58,350 bases of DNA from Methylobacterium symbioticum (GTDB lineage Bacteria > Pseudomonadota > Alphaproteobacteria > Rhizobiales > Beijerinckiaceae). A program made the position numbers and the translations under genes. The notes beneath the pieces were generated by a model. That model did not search any database and was not told where the DNA came from. It was given only the letters and a program-made list of their open reading frames with translations. The first letter of the stretch is position 1, and each line of letters opens with the position of its first letter. Shown here piece after piece: positions 12,399 to 21,736 of the stretch. The stretch spans positions 1 to 58,350 of the forward strand of contig NZ_CABFPH010000028.1 of assembly GCF_902141845.1 (NCBI RefSeq), in the 5' to 3' direction.

Positions 12399-14612
12399 TC
12401 AGGCCGTGCGCGGCAGCCCGTCGAGCAGCTTGTCGAGCGTGACGGGATAGTCGCGCACCCGGATTCCGGTCGCGTTGTAGACGGCGTTCGCCACCGCCGC
12501 GGCTGCGCCGCACAAGCCGATCTCGCCGATGCCCTTGGCCTTCATCGGGGACGAGACCGGGTCCGGGTGATCGAGGAACACGACGTCCAGGTGCGGGATG
12601 TCGGCGTGGACGGGCACCTCGTAGCCGCCGAGGTCATGGTTGATGAAGAAGCCGTGGCGCGTGTCGACGACGAGCGCCTCCATGAGCGCCGATCCGACCC
12701 CCATCGTCATTGCACCGATCACCTGGCTTCGCGCCGTGAGCGGATTGAGCACCCGGCCGGCATCGATGACCGCGAGCATGCGGCGCAGGCGCATCTCCCC
12801 GGTGAACCGGTTCACGGCGACTTCGGCGAACTGCGCCCCAAAGGTGGCCTGGACGAACTCCTTGTCGAGGTCGCCGTAGGTGATCCGATCCTCGGCAGTC
12901 AGCGGCCCAGCCTTCACGGCGTCGAGAAGAGGAAGGCTCCGGCTTCCCACCGTGACCATCCCGTCCGCGAACGCCGCGTCCTCGGCGTTGAAGCCGAGCC
13001 GCGCAGCGACGCTCGTCCGCAAAGCCGTGCAGGCGGCGTAGAGCCCGGACGTCGCGTTGTTCGCGCCGAATTGTCCGCCGGAGCCAGCGGCCTCGGGATA
13101 GTCCGAGTCGCCGAGACGCACCGTCACGGCCTCGATCGGCAAGCCCATCATCTCGGCGGCCGTCTGGGCGAGAATCGTATAGCTGCCGGTCCCGATGTCG
13201 GTCATGTCGGTCTCGATCGAGAGCCGGCCGTCCTGCTCCAGCCGGACGCGGGCACCGGACGGCATCAGCAGGTTCTGGCGAAAGCCCGCTGCCATGCCCA
13301 TGCCGACGAGCCAGCGATCGTCGCCCACCGAAGCGGGTACCGGGTTGCGGCGGGCCCAGCCGAAGCGCTCCGCGCCGACCTCCAGGCACTCGACCAGGTG
13401 GCGCTCCGAGAAACGCCGCTGCGGCTTGCGCGGATCGACCTGCGTGTCGTTCCAAATTCGGAACGCGACGGGGTCGAGGCCGAGTCTCTCGGCCATCTCG
13501 TCCATCGCGATCTCAAGCGCCATCAGGCCGGGGGCCTCCCCGGGCGCCCGCATGTCGTTGCCCTCGGCGAGGTCGAGGGTCGCGAGCGTCATCGACAAGT
13601 CGCGGTTCGAGGCACCGTAGAGGAGCCGCGTCGGCGCGATCGCCGCCTCGGCGAAGGCGCCGGCCAGGTTGCCGTTGAGGCTGTGGTGACTGACTGCCGC
13701 GAGCCGGCCGTCGCGGGTCGCACCGAGGCGGATGCGCTGGATGGTGCCGGCGCGGCGCGTGCCGTTATTGGCGATGAGGGGACGCTGCAGCGCGACCTTG
13801 CAGGGGCGTCCGACGGCCCTGGCGCCGAGCGCGGCGAGAAGCGCGTCGCTGCGCATTATCAGCTTCGATCCGAAACCCCCACCGATGAACGGGGCGTTCA
13901 GGCGCAGATCCTCTTTGGCGATGCCGAGCGACTGCGCGAGGCTGTTGCGGTGCCAGGACACGACCTGGGCCGAGGTCCAGATCGTCAGCTTGCCGTCGCG
14001 CCACGCGGCCGTGGTGGCGTGCGGCTCCATCATCGCGTGCGTCTGGTCGGGAGTGGTGTAGGTCTCGTCCAGGGTCACGGGCGCGGCGGCGAGCGCGGCC
14101 TCGGCGTCTCCGATCCGATCGACCACGGGGTAGTCGGGGCTGTCGCGATCCGCGGCCGGCTCGGCCCGGGGAGCCTCCGCTGCCAGGTCGCAGCGCACCG
14201 GCTCGGATTCATAGTCGATGCGCAGGAGATGGGCCGCCGACCGCGCCTCCTCGAAGGTCTCGGCCACGACGAGCGCGACGGATTGGTGATAGTGGCGCAC
14301 CTCGGCGCCGCCGAACAGGTGCAGTGTCGTCCGGAAACCCGGCGGGGCGGGGTCGTGCTCAAGCGTCGTCAAGACCGCGAGGACGCCCGGAGCTGCCCGC
14401 GCGGCCGCGGCGTCGATCCGCGTGACCCGCCCGCGGGCGATCGTGGCGCCGACGATCCAGCCATAGGTGGGATCGATCGCCGCATCGTGCCGCTCGTAGG
14501 CGTAGGGCGCCGTCCCGGTGACCTTCAGGGCGCCGTCGACGCGGCGGTGAGGCCGCCCGACGATCGCTTGACCGTCGATGGGGTTCTGCCCGGCGGGGGT
14601 GTCGAATCGCAT
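12399..14612 (-). CDS. paoC: Aldehyde oxidoreductase, molybdenum-binding subunit (PaoC-like)
   Basis: Large subunit (737 residues) of a xanthine-oxidase-family molybdoenzyme. It has the VGRPHRRVDG...KVTGTAPYA opening typical of this family, the substrate-channel and cofactor segments (PFIGGGFGSK, TDIGTGSYT), and the catalytic glutamate in GIGEIG (about residue 697). In E. coli PaoABC, the large subunit binds molybdopterin cytosine dinucleotide and oxidises aromatic and aliphatic aldehydes in the periplasm. It follows paoB with only one base between stop and start, so the three subunits are coupled. The paoD/XdhC-type maturation factor is not in the window. Confidence 0.93.
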   Translation of the reverse strand: MRFDTPAGQNPIDGQAIVGRPHRRVDGALKVTGTAPYAYERHDAAIDPTYGWIVGATIARGRVTRIDAAAARAAPGVLAVLTTLEHDPAPPGFRTTLHLFGGAEVRHYHQSVALVVAETFEEARSAAHLLRIDYESEPVRCDLAAEAPRAEPAADRDSPDYPVVDRIGDAEAALAAAPVTLDETYTTPDQTHAMMEPHATTAAWRDGKLTIWTSAQVVSWHRNSLAQSLGIAKEDLRLNAPFIGGGFGSKLIMRSDALLAALGARAVGRPCKVALQRPLIANNGTRRAGTIQRIRLGATRDGRLAAVSHHSLNGNLAGAFAEAAIAPTRLLYGASNRDLSMTLATLDLAEGNDMRAPGEAPGLMALEIAMDEMAERLGLDPVAFRIWNDTQVDPRKPQRRFSERHLVECLEVGAERFGWARRNPVPASVGDDRWLVGMGMAAGFRQNLLMPSGARVRLEQDGRLSIETDMTDIGTGSYTILAQTAAEMMGLPIEAVTVRLGDSDYPEAAGSGGQFGANNATSGLYAACTALRTSVAARLGFNAEDAAFADGMVTVGSRSLPLLDAVKAGPLTAEDRITYGDLDKEFVQATFGAQFAEVAVNRFTGEMRLRRMLAVIDAGRVLNPLTARSQVIGAMTMGVGSALMEALVVDTRHGFFINHDLGGYEVPVHADIPHLDVVFLDHPDPVSSPMKAKGIGEIGLCGAAAAVANAVYNATGIRVRDYPVTLDKLLDGLPRTA

Positions 14613-14613
14613 G

Positions 14614-15564
14614 TCACGCCCTCCCTTCGCTCAGCACCAGCTTGAGCGTGCGCTCGGCGAGCGGGATCTTGAAGGCGTTCTCCGGCGTCGGCGTCGCGCC
14701 CTGGAAGGCCGTCCCCACGACGGCGGCCGCGCCGTCCGGCAGGAGCGCCTCCGCCTCCTCCACCCGCCAGGGCCGCGGTGCGACGCCCCCGAACGCGACC
14801 CGCCCCGTCCCGTCCTCCTGCAGGACGACCGCGATCGACACAATTGCGAAAGCGTAGGAGGCCCGGTCGCGGACCTTGTGATAGTGGTGCGTCCCGCCCA
14901 GCGGCCGCGGGAGCGTGACGGCGGTGACGAGTTCGCCCGGTTCGAGAGGGTGCTCGATCTCCGGCCGGTCGCCCGGCAGCCGGTGAAAATCCCCGATCGG
15001 GATCCGGCGGCGCGACCCGTCGGGCCTCATGGTCTCGACCGCGGCATCGAGGACCCGCAAAGCCACGGCCATGTCGCCCGGATTCGAGGCGATACAGTGG
15101 GAGCTCGTGCCCACGACCGCGAGCGAGCGGGTGACGCCCCCGAGGGCCGAGCAGCCGGATCCCGGCCGGCGCTTGTTGCACGGCAGATTCGTCTCATAGA
15201 AGTACGGGCAGCGGTTGCGCTGCAGGAGGTTGCCGGCGGTCGTCGCTTTGTTGCGCAACTGCCCCGTGGCGCCGGCCATGATCGCCCGCGCGAGGATCCC
15301 GTAATCGCGCTTCACCCGCAGGTGGGCAGCGACCTCGGTGTTGGTGGCGAGCGCACCGAGGCGCAGGCCGCCGTCCGGCAGATCCTCGATGGCCCGCAGG
15401 GGCAGGTGCCGGATGTCGACGAGATGGGCCGGCGTCTCAATCTGCACCTTCATCAGGTCGAGCAGGTTCGTGCCGCCCGCGATGAACCGGGCGCCCGGCC
15501 GCGAGGCGACGGTTGCGACGGCCGCTTCGATGCTCGCAGCCCGCTCGTAGGTGAAGGGCTGCAT
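14614..15564 (-). CDS. paoB: Aldehyde oxidoreductase, FAD-binding subunit (PaoB-like)
   Basis: 316 residues, FAD-binding PCMH-type domain ([13 protein letters not shown] pyrophosphate-binding motif) plus C-terminal CO dehydrogenase flavoprotein domain. Four cysteines in the middle (NRCPYF, LPCNK, SGCSAL, SHCIAS) match the extra [4Fe-4S] site known from E. coli PaoB, which separates this group from ordinary xanthine dehydrogenase FAD subunits. Its ATG overlaps the paoA stop by one base (TGATG arrangement), implying coupled translation. Confidence 0.93.
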   Translation of the reverse strand: MQPFTYERAASIEAAVATVASRPGARFIAGGTNLLDLMKVQIETPAHLVDIRHLPLRAIEDLPDGGLRLGALATNTEVAAHLRVKRDYGILARAIMAGATGQLRNKATTAGNLLQRNRCPYFYETNLPCNKRRPGSGCSALGGVTRSLAVVGTSSHCIASNPGDMAVALRVLDAAVETMRPDGSRRRIPIGDFHRLPGDRPEIEHPLEPGELVTAVTLPRPLGGTHHYHKVRDRASYAFAIVSIAVVLQEDGTGRVAFGGVAPRPWRVEEAEALLPDGAAAVVGTAFQGATPTPENAFKIPLAERTLKLVLSEGRA

Positions 15565-16184
15565 CAGGGCCTCCCCGCGACGTCGGCAACGGCGTCGGCG
15601 ATGTTGGAATAGGCGCCGCAGCGGCAGATGTTGCCGCTCATGCGCTCGCGCAACTCGCCGTTGTCGAGCATCATCGGTGCCGTGAGATCACCGGTGGCGT
15701 GGCTCGGCACGCCCGCCGCGACCTCGGCCAAGACGGCTACGGCCGAGCAGATCTGGCCCGGCGTACAGTAGCCGCACTGGAAGGCGTCGTGCTCGATGAA
15801 GGCCGCCTGCATCGGGTGCAGGGCGTCTGACCGGCCGAGGCCCTCGACCGTGGTGATCTCGTCGCCCTCGTGCATGGCCGCGAGGCTCAGGCAGGCGTTG
15901 ATACGGATCCCGTTCACCAGCACCGTGCAGGCGCCGCAATGGCCGTGATCGCACCCCTTCTTCGTGCCCGTGAGGTGCAGATGCTCGCGCAGGGCGTCGA
16001 GCAGCGTCACACGGCTGTCGAAGTCGAGGCGCCGATGCTCGCCGTTGACCGTGAGGGAGACTGCGACCGAGCCTTTCGAACCCGCGGCCTGTGCCCCGGA
16101 CATGGACGGCATCCCCGCCGCCGCGACCGCCGCGGCGGTCACGACCGCGCGTCGATCGATCTTGGGTGAGGGGGGAACGCTCAT
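15564..16184 (-). CDS. paoA: Aldehyde oxidoreductase, [2Fe-2S] subunit with Tat signal (PaoA-like)
   Basis: 206 residues from the ATG at 16184, which has AAGGGAC as ribosome binding site. The N-terminus carries a twin-arginine signal ([15 protein letters not shown]), so the assembled complex is predicted to be periplasmic. Two iron-sulfur sites are visible: plant-type CDHGHCGAC with a later Cys, and CGYCTPG with CRCG in the alpha-helical domain. It heads the paoABC set; the ABM-domain gene lies 84 bp upstream on the same strand. Confidence 0.94.
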   Translation of the reverse strand: MSVPPSPKIDRRAVVTAAAVAAAGMPSMSGAQAAGSKGSVAVSLTVNGEHRRLDFDSRVTLLDALREHLHLTGTKKGCDHGHCGACTVLVNGIRINACLSLAAMHEGDEITTVEGLGRSDALHPMQAAFIEHDAFQCGYCTPGQICSAVAVLAEVAAGVPSHATGDLTAPMMLDNGELRERMSGNICRCGAYSNIADAVADVAGRP

Positions 16185-16268
16185 CGGATTGTCCCTTATT
16201 CGTCGATCCGAGCAGGCGCCACGATCGAACGACACGACTGAACTGGCGGGATTCTGGCTCGGCCTATC

Positions 16269-16685
16269 TCACGGATACGGCCCCCTGAGCACGCGCATCT
16301 TCATGGCCTGCACGCCCCCGAGAGCGAGTTCCGGAAGCCGATCGAACCAGGCCCGGACGTACGGTTGCCCGTTGTGCGCCTCGAAGTCGGCCTCAGTGGC
16401 AAAGACCTCGTAGAAGATGAAATGCCCGCTCGAGAACCGGTCTTCCTGGAGGAAGTAGACGAGATTCTTGGGATCGCTCCGAACGAGCGCGATCAGCGGC
16501 AGGGTTGCGGCCCTCAGTTCATCTTCTTTGCCGGGCTTCGCGCGAACCTCCGCGACGACCGAGAAGGCTCCGTCGGGTATCGGGTCGTAGCCACGGCCCG
16601 GTCCAACCTGCGCCACGGGCTGCCCCATATGTCCCATCGAGAGCACGAGCACTCCGGCAAGACATCGATGGCGAGAGCGCATCAT
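16269..16685 (-). CDS. Exported antibiotic-biosynthesis-monooxygenase (ABM) domain protein
   Basis: 138 residues: a signal peptide of about 25 residues, then a ferredoxin-like ABM domain (FSVVAEVRAKPGKEDELR, then HFIFYEVFATEADFEAH). ABM proteins of this kind include quinol monooxygenases such as YgiN. Starts ATG 16685, ATG 16682 and GTG 16688 are all possible; GGAG upstream suits 16685. Export puts it in the same compartment as PaoABC, 84 bp downstream. Substrate unknown. Confidence 0.82.
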   Translation of the reverse strand: MMRSRHRCLAGVLVLSMGHMGQPVAQVGPGRGYDPIPDGAFSVVAEVRAKPGKEDELRAATLPLIALVRSDPKNLVYFLQEDRFSSGHFIFYEVFATEADFEAHNGQPYVRAWFDRLPELALGGVQAMKMRVLRGPYP

Positions 16686-16845
16686 CACTGGGCTCCGTGT
16701 CCGCGCTGACGTGGTTTCGTCCTGCTTTCATCAGATACGCCCACCAGGGCTGCGCCGGATTACGTTGCACGCGGGCGCTCCTCCGGATCTTCGATCTTGC
16801 CGCATTTCCTACGACGAACCGGCATCCGCTCCGTCGAGCAAGGTT

Positions 16846-17679
16846 CTAGCCTCGACTCGCCGCCGTACGGCGCGCCGCAGCATCGGCGAACGTCTTCTTC
16901 ACGGGACCAAGCACCTGGACGAATTCGAGCTGCTCGCCCTCGGGGCCCTTGCAGTAGATAATCGACCAGCCGTTCGATGGACCCTCGTGGATCTTAATTG
17001 TATTGGTATTCTTCGGCGCCGCGCGGCGCTCCTCCTCGGAATGCACTGGCACGGTGCGGTTCGCCCTGACCTGCGTCATGCCGCGGCGGGCACACTCGGC
17101 CTCGAGATCGGCGATGAACTTGTCGAAGTTCACGTCGTCGCGGATGTAGAAGCAGATGTGCATCGAGCGCGGGTAGGCCGGGCTCATGTGGTCGCGCGGC
17201 TCGGCCCAGCTGTCGCCGCCGCCTATTGGCTGTGCGGCGTCGCGGTACTGCAGGAGTTCGATGACGACGTTCTCGAACTGGACAAAGCGGACATCGAGCC
17301 GCTGCGAGCCGCCCTTCAGATCCGGGACGCCGATGGTGCGAGGATCGACCCGGCGCTCGCGGGCGACGATCTCCTGGTCGGCCATCAGCGTGTAATGGAC
17401 CGGCTCCCCCTTGAAGTCGCCGTCCCGCATGACCTCGGTCCCGCCGAGCACCTCGGTGTAGAAGGCGAAGGCCCGGTCCATGTTCTGAACCGTGACGCCG
17501 AAATGCTGCACGCCTTGGAGGCGCGCGCCGAGCGGACCGTCGTCACGCCCGCTCGATCGCGCAGCCTGCGCGGAAGCAGCCGGTGCACCGAGAAGACCCG
17601 CCGCGGCAGCGGCGCCAGCGACCTGAAGGATTTCACGGCGATTTTGTCCGCCCTGCTCGTCGTCACTCTGATGGCTCAT
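16846..17679 (-). CDS. Exported VOC-superfamily protein with Tat signal
   Basis: 277 residues. The N-terminus has a twin-arginine motif and hydrophobic stretch (NRREILQVAGAAAAAG ... ASAQA), followed by a VOC fold (VQHFGVTVQNMDRAFAFYTEVLGG ... MHICFYI ... GEQLEFVQVLG). His and Glu ligands are present in the expected strands. It is the first gene of the same-strand run leading to paoABC. A periplasmic VOC protein beside a periplasmic aldehyde oxidase suggests action on the same compounds, but the reaction is unknown. Confidence 0.85.
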   Translation of the reverse strand: MSHQSDDEQGGQNRREILQVAGAAAAAGLLGAPAASAQAARSSGRDDGPLGARLQGVQHFGVTVQNMDRAFAFYTEVLGGTEVMRDGDFKGEPVHYTLMADQEIVARERRVDPRTIGVPDLKGGSQRLDVRFVQFENVVIELLQYRDAAQPIGGGDSWAEPRDHMSPAYPRSMHICFYIRDDVNFDKFIADLEAECARRGMTQVRANRTVPVHSEEERRAAPKNTNTIKIHEGPSNGWSIIYCKGPEGEQLEFVQVLGPVKKTFADAAARRTAASRG

Positions 17680-18392
17680 AACGATACACCGGCTTGGGGC
17701 TCAGGCAGGAAGAGATACTCGTGTTGCGCGCTGTGCGCTGGTTAAAAAACGTTAAAATCGCCGATGCGCTGATGTATTTTGATGCGAGCCAAAATCGGCG
17801 GCGACCGGCGCGGCGACCCATTCTGCTATTCGTACCGGCGGCAAATTCCGCTCAGGCAATCGAACGGTTCAAAGGTAGATCATGGGTGCGGGCAGGAGAC
17901 CGCAGCCTGATCGAATACGCGGAGTGTCGTGCAACGGATTGATGGGCCTCCCATAAACCAGTGACCGCCCGGTGACGCCACGGAGCCCTCTCTTGAGGCA
18001 GATGGACAGCAGAAGGGGCGACCGGGTTGGGTTGGACGCGGAAGGTTACCTTCCGGGTAAGGCGGGAGAGGCCGCTTCCCACCCCGTTCGGACCTTCGGC
18101 GGTGGTGCCTCGAAGGTCTGCAAAGGGTCAGGAGTTCGCCCGCCGATTATTCGGCTGTGCGCCATCAGCGGACCTCCGACCGAAGCCATCGAATGACCGC
18201 TTGGGGGTCGACATCTGTTGTTGGGATGGAATGGTTACTCCGACCATCATAACGTCCTCGGCAACGAACCGCTGCCGAAGCAACACAAACAAGAACGCTC
18301 CACCGTGATCGGTGGTTGGTCCAACAGCAAGGCACTCAACAACCCTTTGAAAGCAGTCGTCGGGTTACTTGGCGGGATGACCGGGGGCGCGG
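17680..18392. other. Gene-free region with repeat words
   Basis: 713 bp with no credible protein. The first 150 bp hold the start side of the exported VOC gene and an AT-richer stretch (17740-17800). The middle carries words of the dispersed repeat family: GCGACCGGGTTGGGTTGG near 18018 and GAAGGTCTGCAAAGGGTCA at 18112-18130, the latter matching 29382-29400 at 18 of 19 bases. Confidence 0.55.
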
Positions 18393-19421
18393 TCACGTCC
18401 GTGCTTGGCTGGCTACCGTCGGTGCAGCAAACATCTTGCCCTGGAGCAGTAAAGCCACGGTCATGATGGTAAGGCCGACGACGAGGCCGTTCGCTGCCAG
18501 GAAAAGCACCGGGGCGAGGACGGCGACCGCTCCGGCATCGCCATGGGCAACGAGGCGAACCGGGGCCGTTGCCATGGCAGTCGCGCCGAAGCTGAAGGCC
18601 CAGAGCCCGGGGACAGCGCCGGCCTTCGCGATCCACGGCGAGAGCCGGGCCAGAACCAGAACCTGGAGCAGACCGTAGCCGATCAGGGCATGCGCGAAGA
18701 GGTCCGGCGCTCCGCCCCCGACCGAGAGGTAGGCCACGGCTCCCACCGGCGCGGGCGCCAGCTGGATGCCCAGGGTCGGGCGCAACGCGACGGGCTTCTC
18801 AGGCCCGGTCAGCAGGCGGTGAAGCAGAACCGATTCCATCGCGAGCCAGGAGAACAGGCCGGCGCCGAGCGCGAGCTGACCCCAATCCTGGTAGCCCAGG
18901 GCCGACGCTCCGGTCGCCGAGACGAAGCTTCCGGCCACGGTCGGCAGGTACAGCACCGCGGTGGTGGTGCCGTGGTCCCGGCCGCCTTGCCAGAGGCCGC
19001 CCGTCCGCCAGACCGCGAAGCCCAGCGTGAACAGGAAGCCGAGGCCGAACAGGACGGTGGCGGCTCCGGCCGAGTAAGGGATGAGCCCGCTCGCGACGAG
19101 CATGGTCGCCACGCCGGCGAGGCCGATGAAGCAGCACTGGACCGCATGGGCCGCCTCGGCTGCCAACTTGTCCGGGGCGAGGATGGCCTTGAGGGCATAG
19201 AGGACGACGAGCACGGCCCAGACCGCGCCGGCGAGGGCGTAGACCGCTTCCCCGACGAATGCGGGCAGGTGCCAGGCGAGCGCGGCCGCGCGCCAAGCAC
19301 CGCCGAGGCCGGACAGCCCCAGCACGATGCCGAAGTAGGCGGCCGGCGTGTTTGCGGCGACTTCCCTAATGCGCTGCGCGAGGTGGAGGCGTGGGCCGGC
19401 GACGATAGAGACCGTGGTCAT
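18393..19421 (-). CDS. tehA: TehA/SLAC1-type tellurite-resistance/dicarboxylate transporter (TDT family)
   Basis: 342 residues with about ten membrane helices and the N-terminal pattern PAAYFGIVLGLSGLGGAWRAAA typical of TehA/SLAC1 channels. The ATG at 19421 has AGGAGA six bases upstream. The in-frame sequence farther upstream overlaps the divergent SDR and is not used. Members move monovalent anions or dicarboxylates; tellurite resistance is usually seen only on overexpression. No tehB partner is nearby. Confidence 0.88.
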   Translation of the reverse strand: MTTVSIVAGPRLHLAQRIREVAANTPAAYFGIVLGLSGLGGAWRAAALAWHLPAFVGEAVYALAGAVWAVLVVLYALKAILAPDKLAAEAAHAVQCCFIGLAGVATMLVASGLIPYSAGAATVLFGLGFLFTLGFAVWRTGGLWQGGRDHGTTTAVLYLPTVAGSFVSATGASALGYQDWGQLALGAGLFSWLAMESVLLHRLLTGPEKPVALRPTLGIQLAPAPVGAVAYLSVGGGAPDLFAHALIGYGLLQVLVLARLSPWIAKAGAVPGLWAFSFGATAMATAPVRLVAHGDAGAVAVLAPVLFLAANGLVVGLTIMTVALLLQGKMFAAPTVASQART

Positions 19422-19616
19422 GACCGTTCTCCTGTGAGGTCGGGATGTTGTCGGGCGGGCGCTGCGCCCACCGCTTCTCGACAAGGATGATAATGGACGA
19501 CGGCCCCGATCTTTATTCCTCTCTCGGCAATGGAGAGGTTCGCGACGCGATGCTTGAGGACGGTCGCTCAGCCACCGATGTCGACATCGTCGAAGCATGA
19601 CCGAGAGGTGGTTGAG

Positions 19617-20501
19617 ATGGATAGGACCTGGTTCGTCACGGGCTCGTCGCGTGGCCTCGGCCGGGCGTTGGCCCAGGCCGTCGTCGCGGCGGGCGAGCGG
19701 CTCTGCGCGACGGCGCGCGACCCTGCTTCCCTCGCCGACCTCGTGGAGGCCGGCGGCGAGCGTGTGCTCGCCCTGCCACTCGACGTCACCGACGAGGTGG
19801 CCGCGTGTTGGGCGGTCGAGGCTGCCGCGGAGCGGTTTGGCCGCCTCGATGTCGTGGTCAACAACGCCGGCTACGGCGACGTCGCCCCCATCGAGGACAC
19901 CGACCTCGCCTCGTTCCGGGCGCAGGTCGAGACCAACCTGTTCGGCGTCGTCAACGTGACCAAGGCGGCCATCCCGCTGTTCCGGACGCAGCGCTGTGGC
20001 CACTTCCTGCAGGTCTCCTCCATCGGGGGGCGAACCGGCGCGACCGGTCGCGGCCCGTACTCGGCCGCGAAGTTCGGCGTGGAGGGGTTCTCCGAGGTTC
20101 TCGCCATCGAGATGAAGCCCTTCGGCGTGCACGTCACCATCGTGGAGCCCGGCGGCTTCCGGACGGACTTCGCGGGATCGTCGACGCGCATCGCGGAAGG
20201 CAGCCCGGCTTACGCCGAGACCGTCGGCCAGGTCGCCGCCATGCAGCGGGCCTACGACGGCAAACAGCCCGGCGACCCAGAGCGCGCCGCCCGAGCGATG
20301 ATGGCTGTGGTCTCGGCGAAGGCCCCGCCGCTGCGTCTGGTGCTGGGTAGCGACGCCTACGCGCGGGCCGAGGCCGGCGACGAGGCGCGGCTGGCCGAGC
20401 TGCGTGCCTGGCGCGAGCTCAGCCTCTCGACCGACTTCCAACCTTCGCCAAGTCTCCCCCGCAGATGCTTCGCTCTCACGGTCACCGAAACGCGGCAGTA
20501 A
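19617..20501 (+). CDS. Short-chain dehydrogenase/reductase
   Basis: 294 residues, classical SDR: TGSSRGLGRAL cofactor motif, NNAGYG, catalytic Ser in VSSIGG and YSAAK. GAGAGGTGG precedes the ATG at 19617. The fold and the length after YSAAK resemble the oxidoreductase/retinol-dehydrogenase-like SDR group often regulated by LysR genes. It is divergent from tehA and converges on the exported hydrolase. Substrate unknown. Confidence 0.88.
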   Translation: MDRTWFVTGSSRGLGRALAQAVVAAGERLCATARDPASLADLVEAGGERVLALPLDVTDEVAACWAVEAAAERFGRLDVVVNNAGYGDVAPIEDTDLASFRAQVETNLFGVVNVTKAAIPLFRTQRCGHFLQVSSIGGRTGATGRGPYSAAKFGVEGFSEVLAIEMKPFGVHVTIVEPGGFRTDFAGSSTRIAEGSPAYAETVGQVAAMQRAYDGKQPGDPERAARAMMAVVSAKAPPLRLVLGSDAYARAEAGDEARLAELRAWRELSLSTDFQPSPSLPRRCFALTVTETRQ

Positions 20502-20507
20502 TGCCAA

Positions 20508-20538
20508 GGACCGCACCCCCATGAAAGGGGCGCGGTCC
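20508..20538. terminator. Bidirectional terminator
   Basis: A 12-bp stem with one mismatch (GGACCGCACCCC / GGGGCGCGGTCC) and a 7-base loop lies between the convergent SDR and alpha/beta hydrolase genes, seven bases after the SDR stop. A terminator serving both genes is likely. Confidence 0.65.
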
Positions 20539-20572
20539 GCGTCGCGCCTACCGGCCAGGCCCGTCAGAAGGG

Positions 20573-21538
20573 TCAGCGCTTCGCCACCTGCTTGTCGAGG
20601 AAGCCGCGGATGAGAGGCGCCATCTCGTCCAGCTTGTCCTCCAGCGCGAAGTGGCCAGTGTCGAGGATGTGCAGCTCCGCGTCCGGCAGGTCCTTCAGGT
20701 AGGGGTGCGCCCCTTCCTCGGGGAAGATCTTGTCGTTCTTGCCCCAGACGATCAGCGTCGGCGGCTTGCGCTCGCGAAAGAACGCCTGGAATTGCGGGTA
20801 GAGCGGCACGTTCGTGCGGTAGTCGTAGAACAGGTCGAGCTGGATGTCCTTGTTGCCGGGCCGGTCGAGCAGGGCCTGGTCGTGGACCCAGTTGTCCGGG
20901 CTGATCCTGGAGACGTCCCTCACGCCGTCCGTGTACTGGAAGATCGTCGTGGGGAGGGTCACGAGACCCGACAGCGCATCGCGGCTCTTGGCCGAGCCGT
21001 CGGCCCAGTAGGCCTTGATCGGATCCCAGAACTCGCGCAGCCCCTCGTCGTAGGCGTTGCCGTTCTGGACGATCAGGCCGGTCACCCTCTCGGGGTGCTT
21101 GAGGGCGAGGCGGTAGCCGACCGGCGCGCCGTAATCCATCACGTACATCGCGTAGGACTTGGCGCCGAGCTGGCCGAGCAGGCCGTCCACGAGGTCGGCG
21201 TAGTGGCCGAAGGTGTAGGCGAACCGGGTGTGGTCGGGCGCGTCGCTCTGGCCGAAGCCAGGGTAGTCGGGCGCGATGACGCGGTAGCGGTCCGCGAGCG
21301 TCGGTATCAGGTTGCGGAACATGTGCGAGGAGGCCGGGAATCCGTGCAGGAGCAGCACGACCGGGCCGCCGGCCGGGCCGGCCTCGCGGTAGAAGACCTT
21401 GACGCCGTCGACCGTCGCGGAACGGTAGTAGACCGTCGCCGGTGTCTGGGCGACGACCGGGGCCTGCTCCGCCTTGGCATGAGGGGGAAGGACGGTGCCG
21501 GCCGTCGTGAGCATCAGGGCAAGCAGAAGGTGTTTCAT
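20573..21538 (-). CDS. Exported alpha/beta hydrolase with aspartate nucleophile
   Basis: 321 residues. The N-terminal 23 residues form a signal peptide ending near AKA. The core is an alpha/beta hydrolase: [13 protein letters not shown] oxyanion region, nucleophile elbow VMDYGAPVG (Asp about 135), and a late GHF histidine. An Asp at the elbow is the mark of haloalkane dehalogenases and epoxide hydrolases rather than esterases. Export is unusual for those enzymes. The LysR gene 200 bp upstream on the same strand may regulate it. Confidence 0.85.
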   Translation of the reverse strand: MKHLLLALMLTTAGTVLPPHAKAEQAPVVAQTPATVYYRSATVDGVKVFYREAGPAGGPVVLLLHGFPASSHMFRNLIPTLADRYRVIAPDYPGFGQSDAPDHTRFAYTFGHYADLVDGLLGQLGAKSYAMYVMDYGAPVGYRLALKHPERVTGLIVQNGNAYDEGLREFWDPIKAYWADGSAKSRDALSGLVTLPTTIFQYTDGVRDVSRISPDNWVHDQALLDRPGNKDIQLDLFYDYRTNVPLYPQFQAFFRERKPPTLIVWGKNDKIFPEEGAHPYLKDLPDAELHILDTGHFALEDKLDEMAPLIRGFLDKQVAKR

Positions 21539-21736
21539 CGGTGTCTCCTTTCGTGGGGGCGTCGAGGAGCTCGCCGCCTTATGGAGACATCATCGGTCTT
21601 CAGCTTGCAGGCGTTAATCGGCTTCGTGTGGAAGGCATTGTTGTCGCCTGCGGAATAGATAGGATCGCTTGGTGCCGTTGACCTCGGCTAGGTCGAACTG
21701 ACCCGGACCGACGCCTCGCATCGACCTTGCGCCCGC

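Noticed and set aside
12567..14645. A 692-codon open frame on the plus strand opposite paoC
   Set aside because: Same kind of antisense shadow; composition is typical of reverse-frame high-GC sequence and paoC is certain.
17694..17942. 82-codon frame in the gap after the exported VOC gene
   Set aside because: Composition is unlike neighbouring genes, no ribosome binding site, no recognisable fold.
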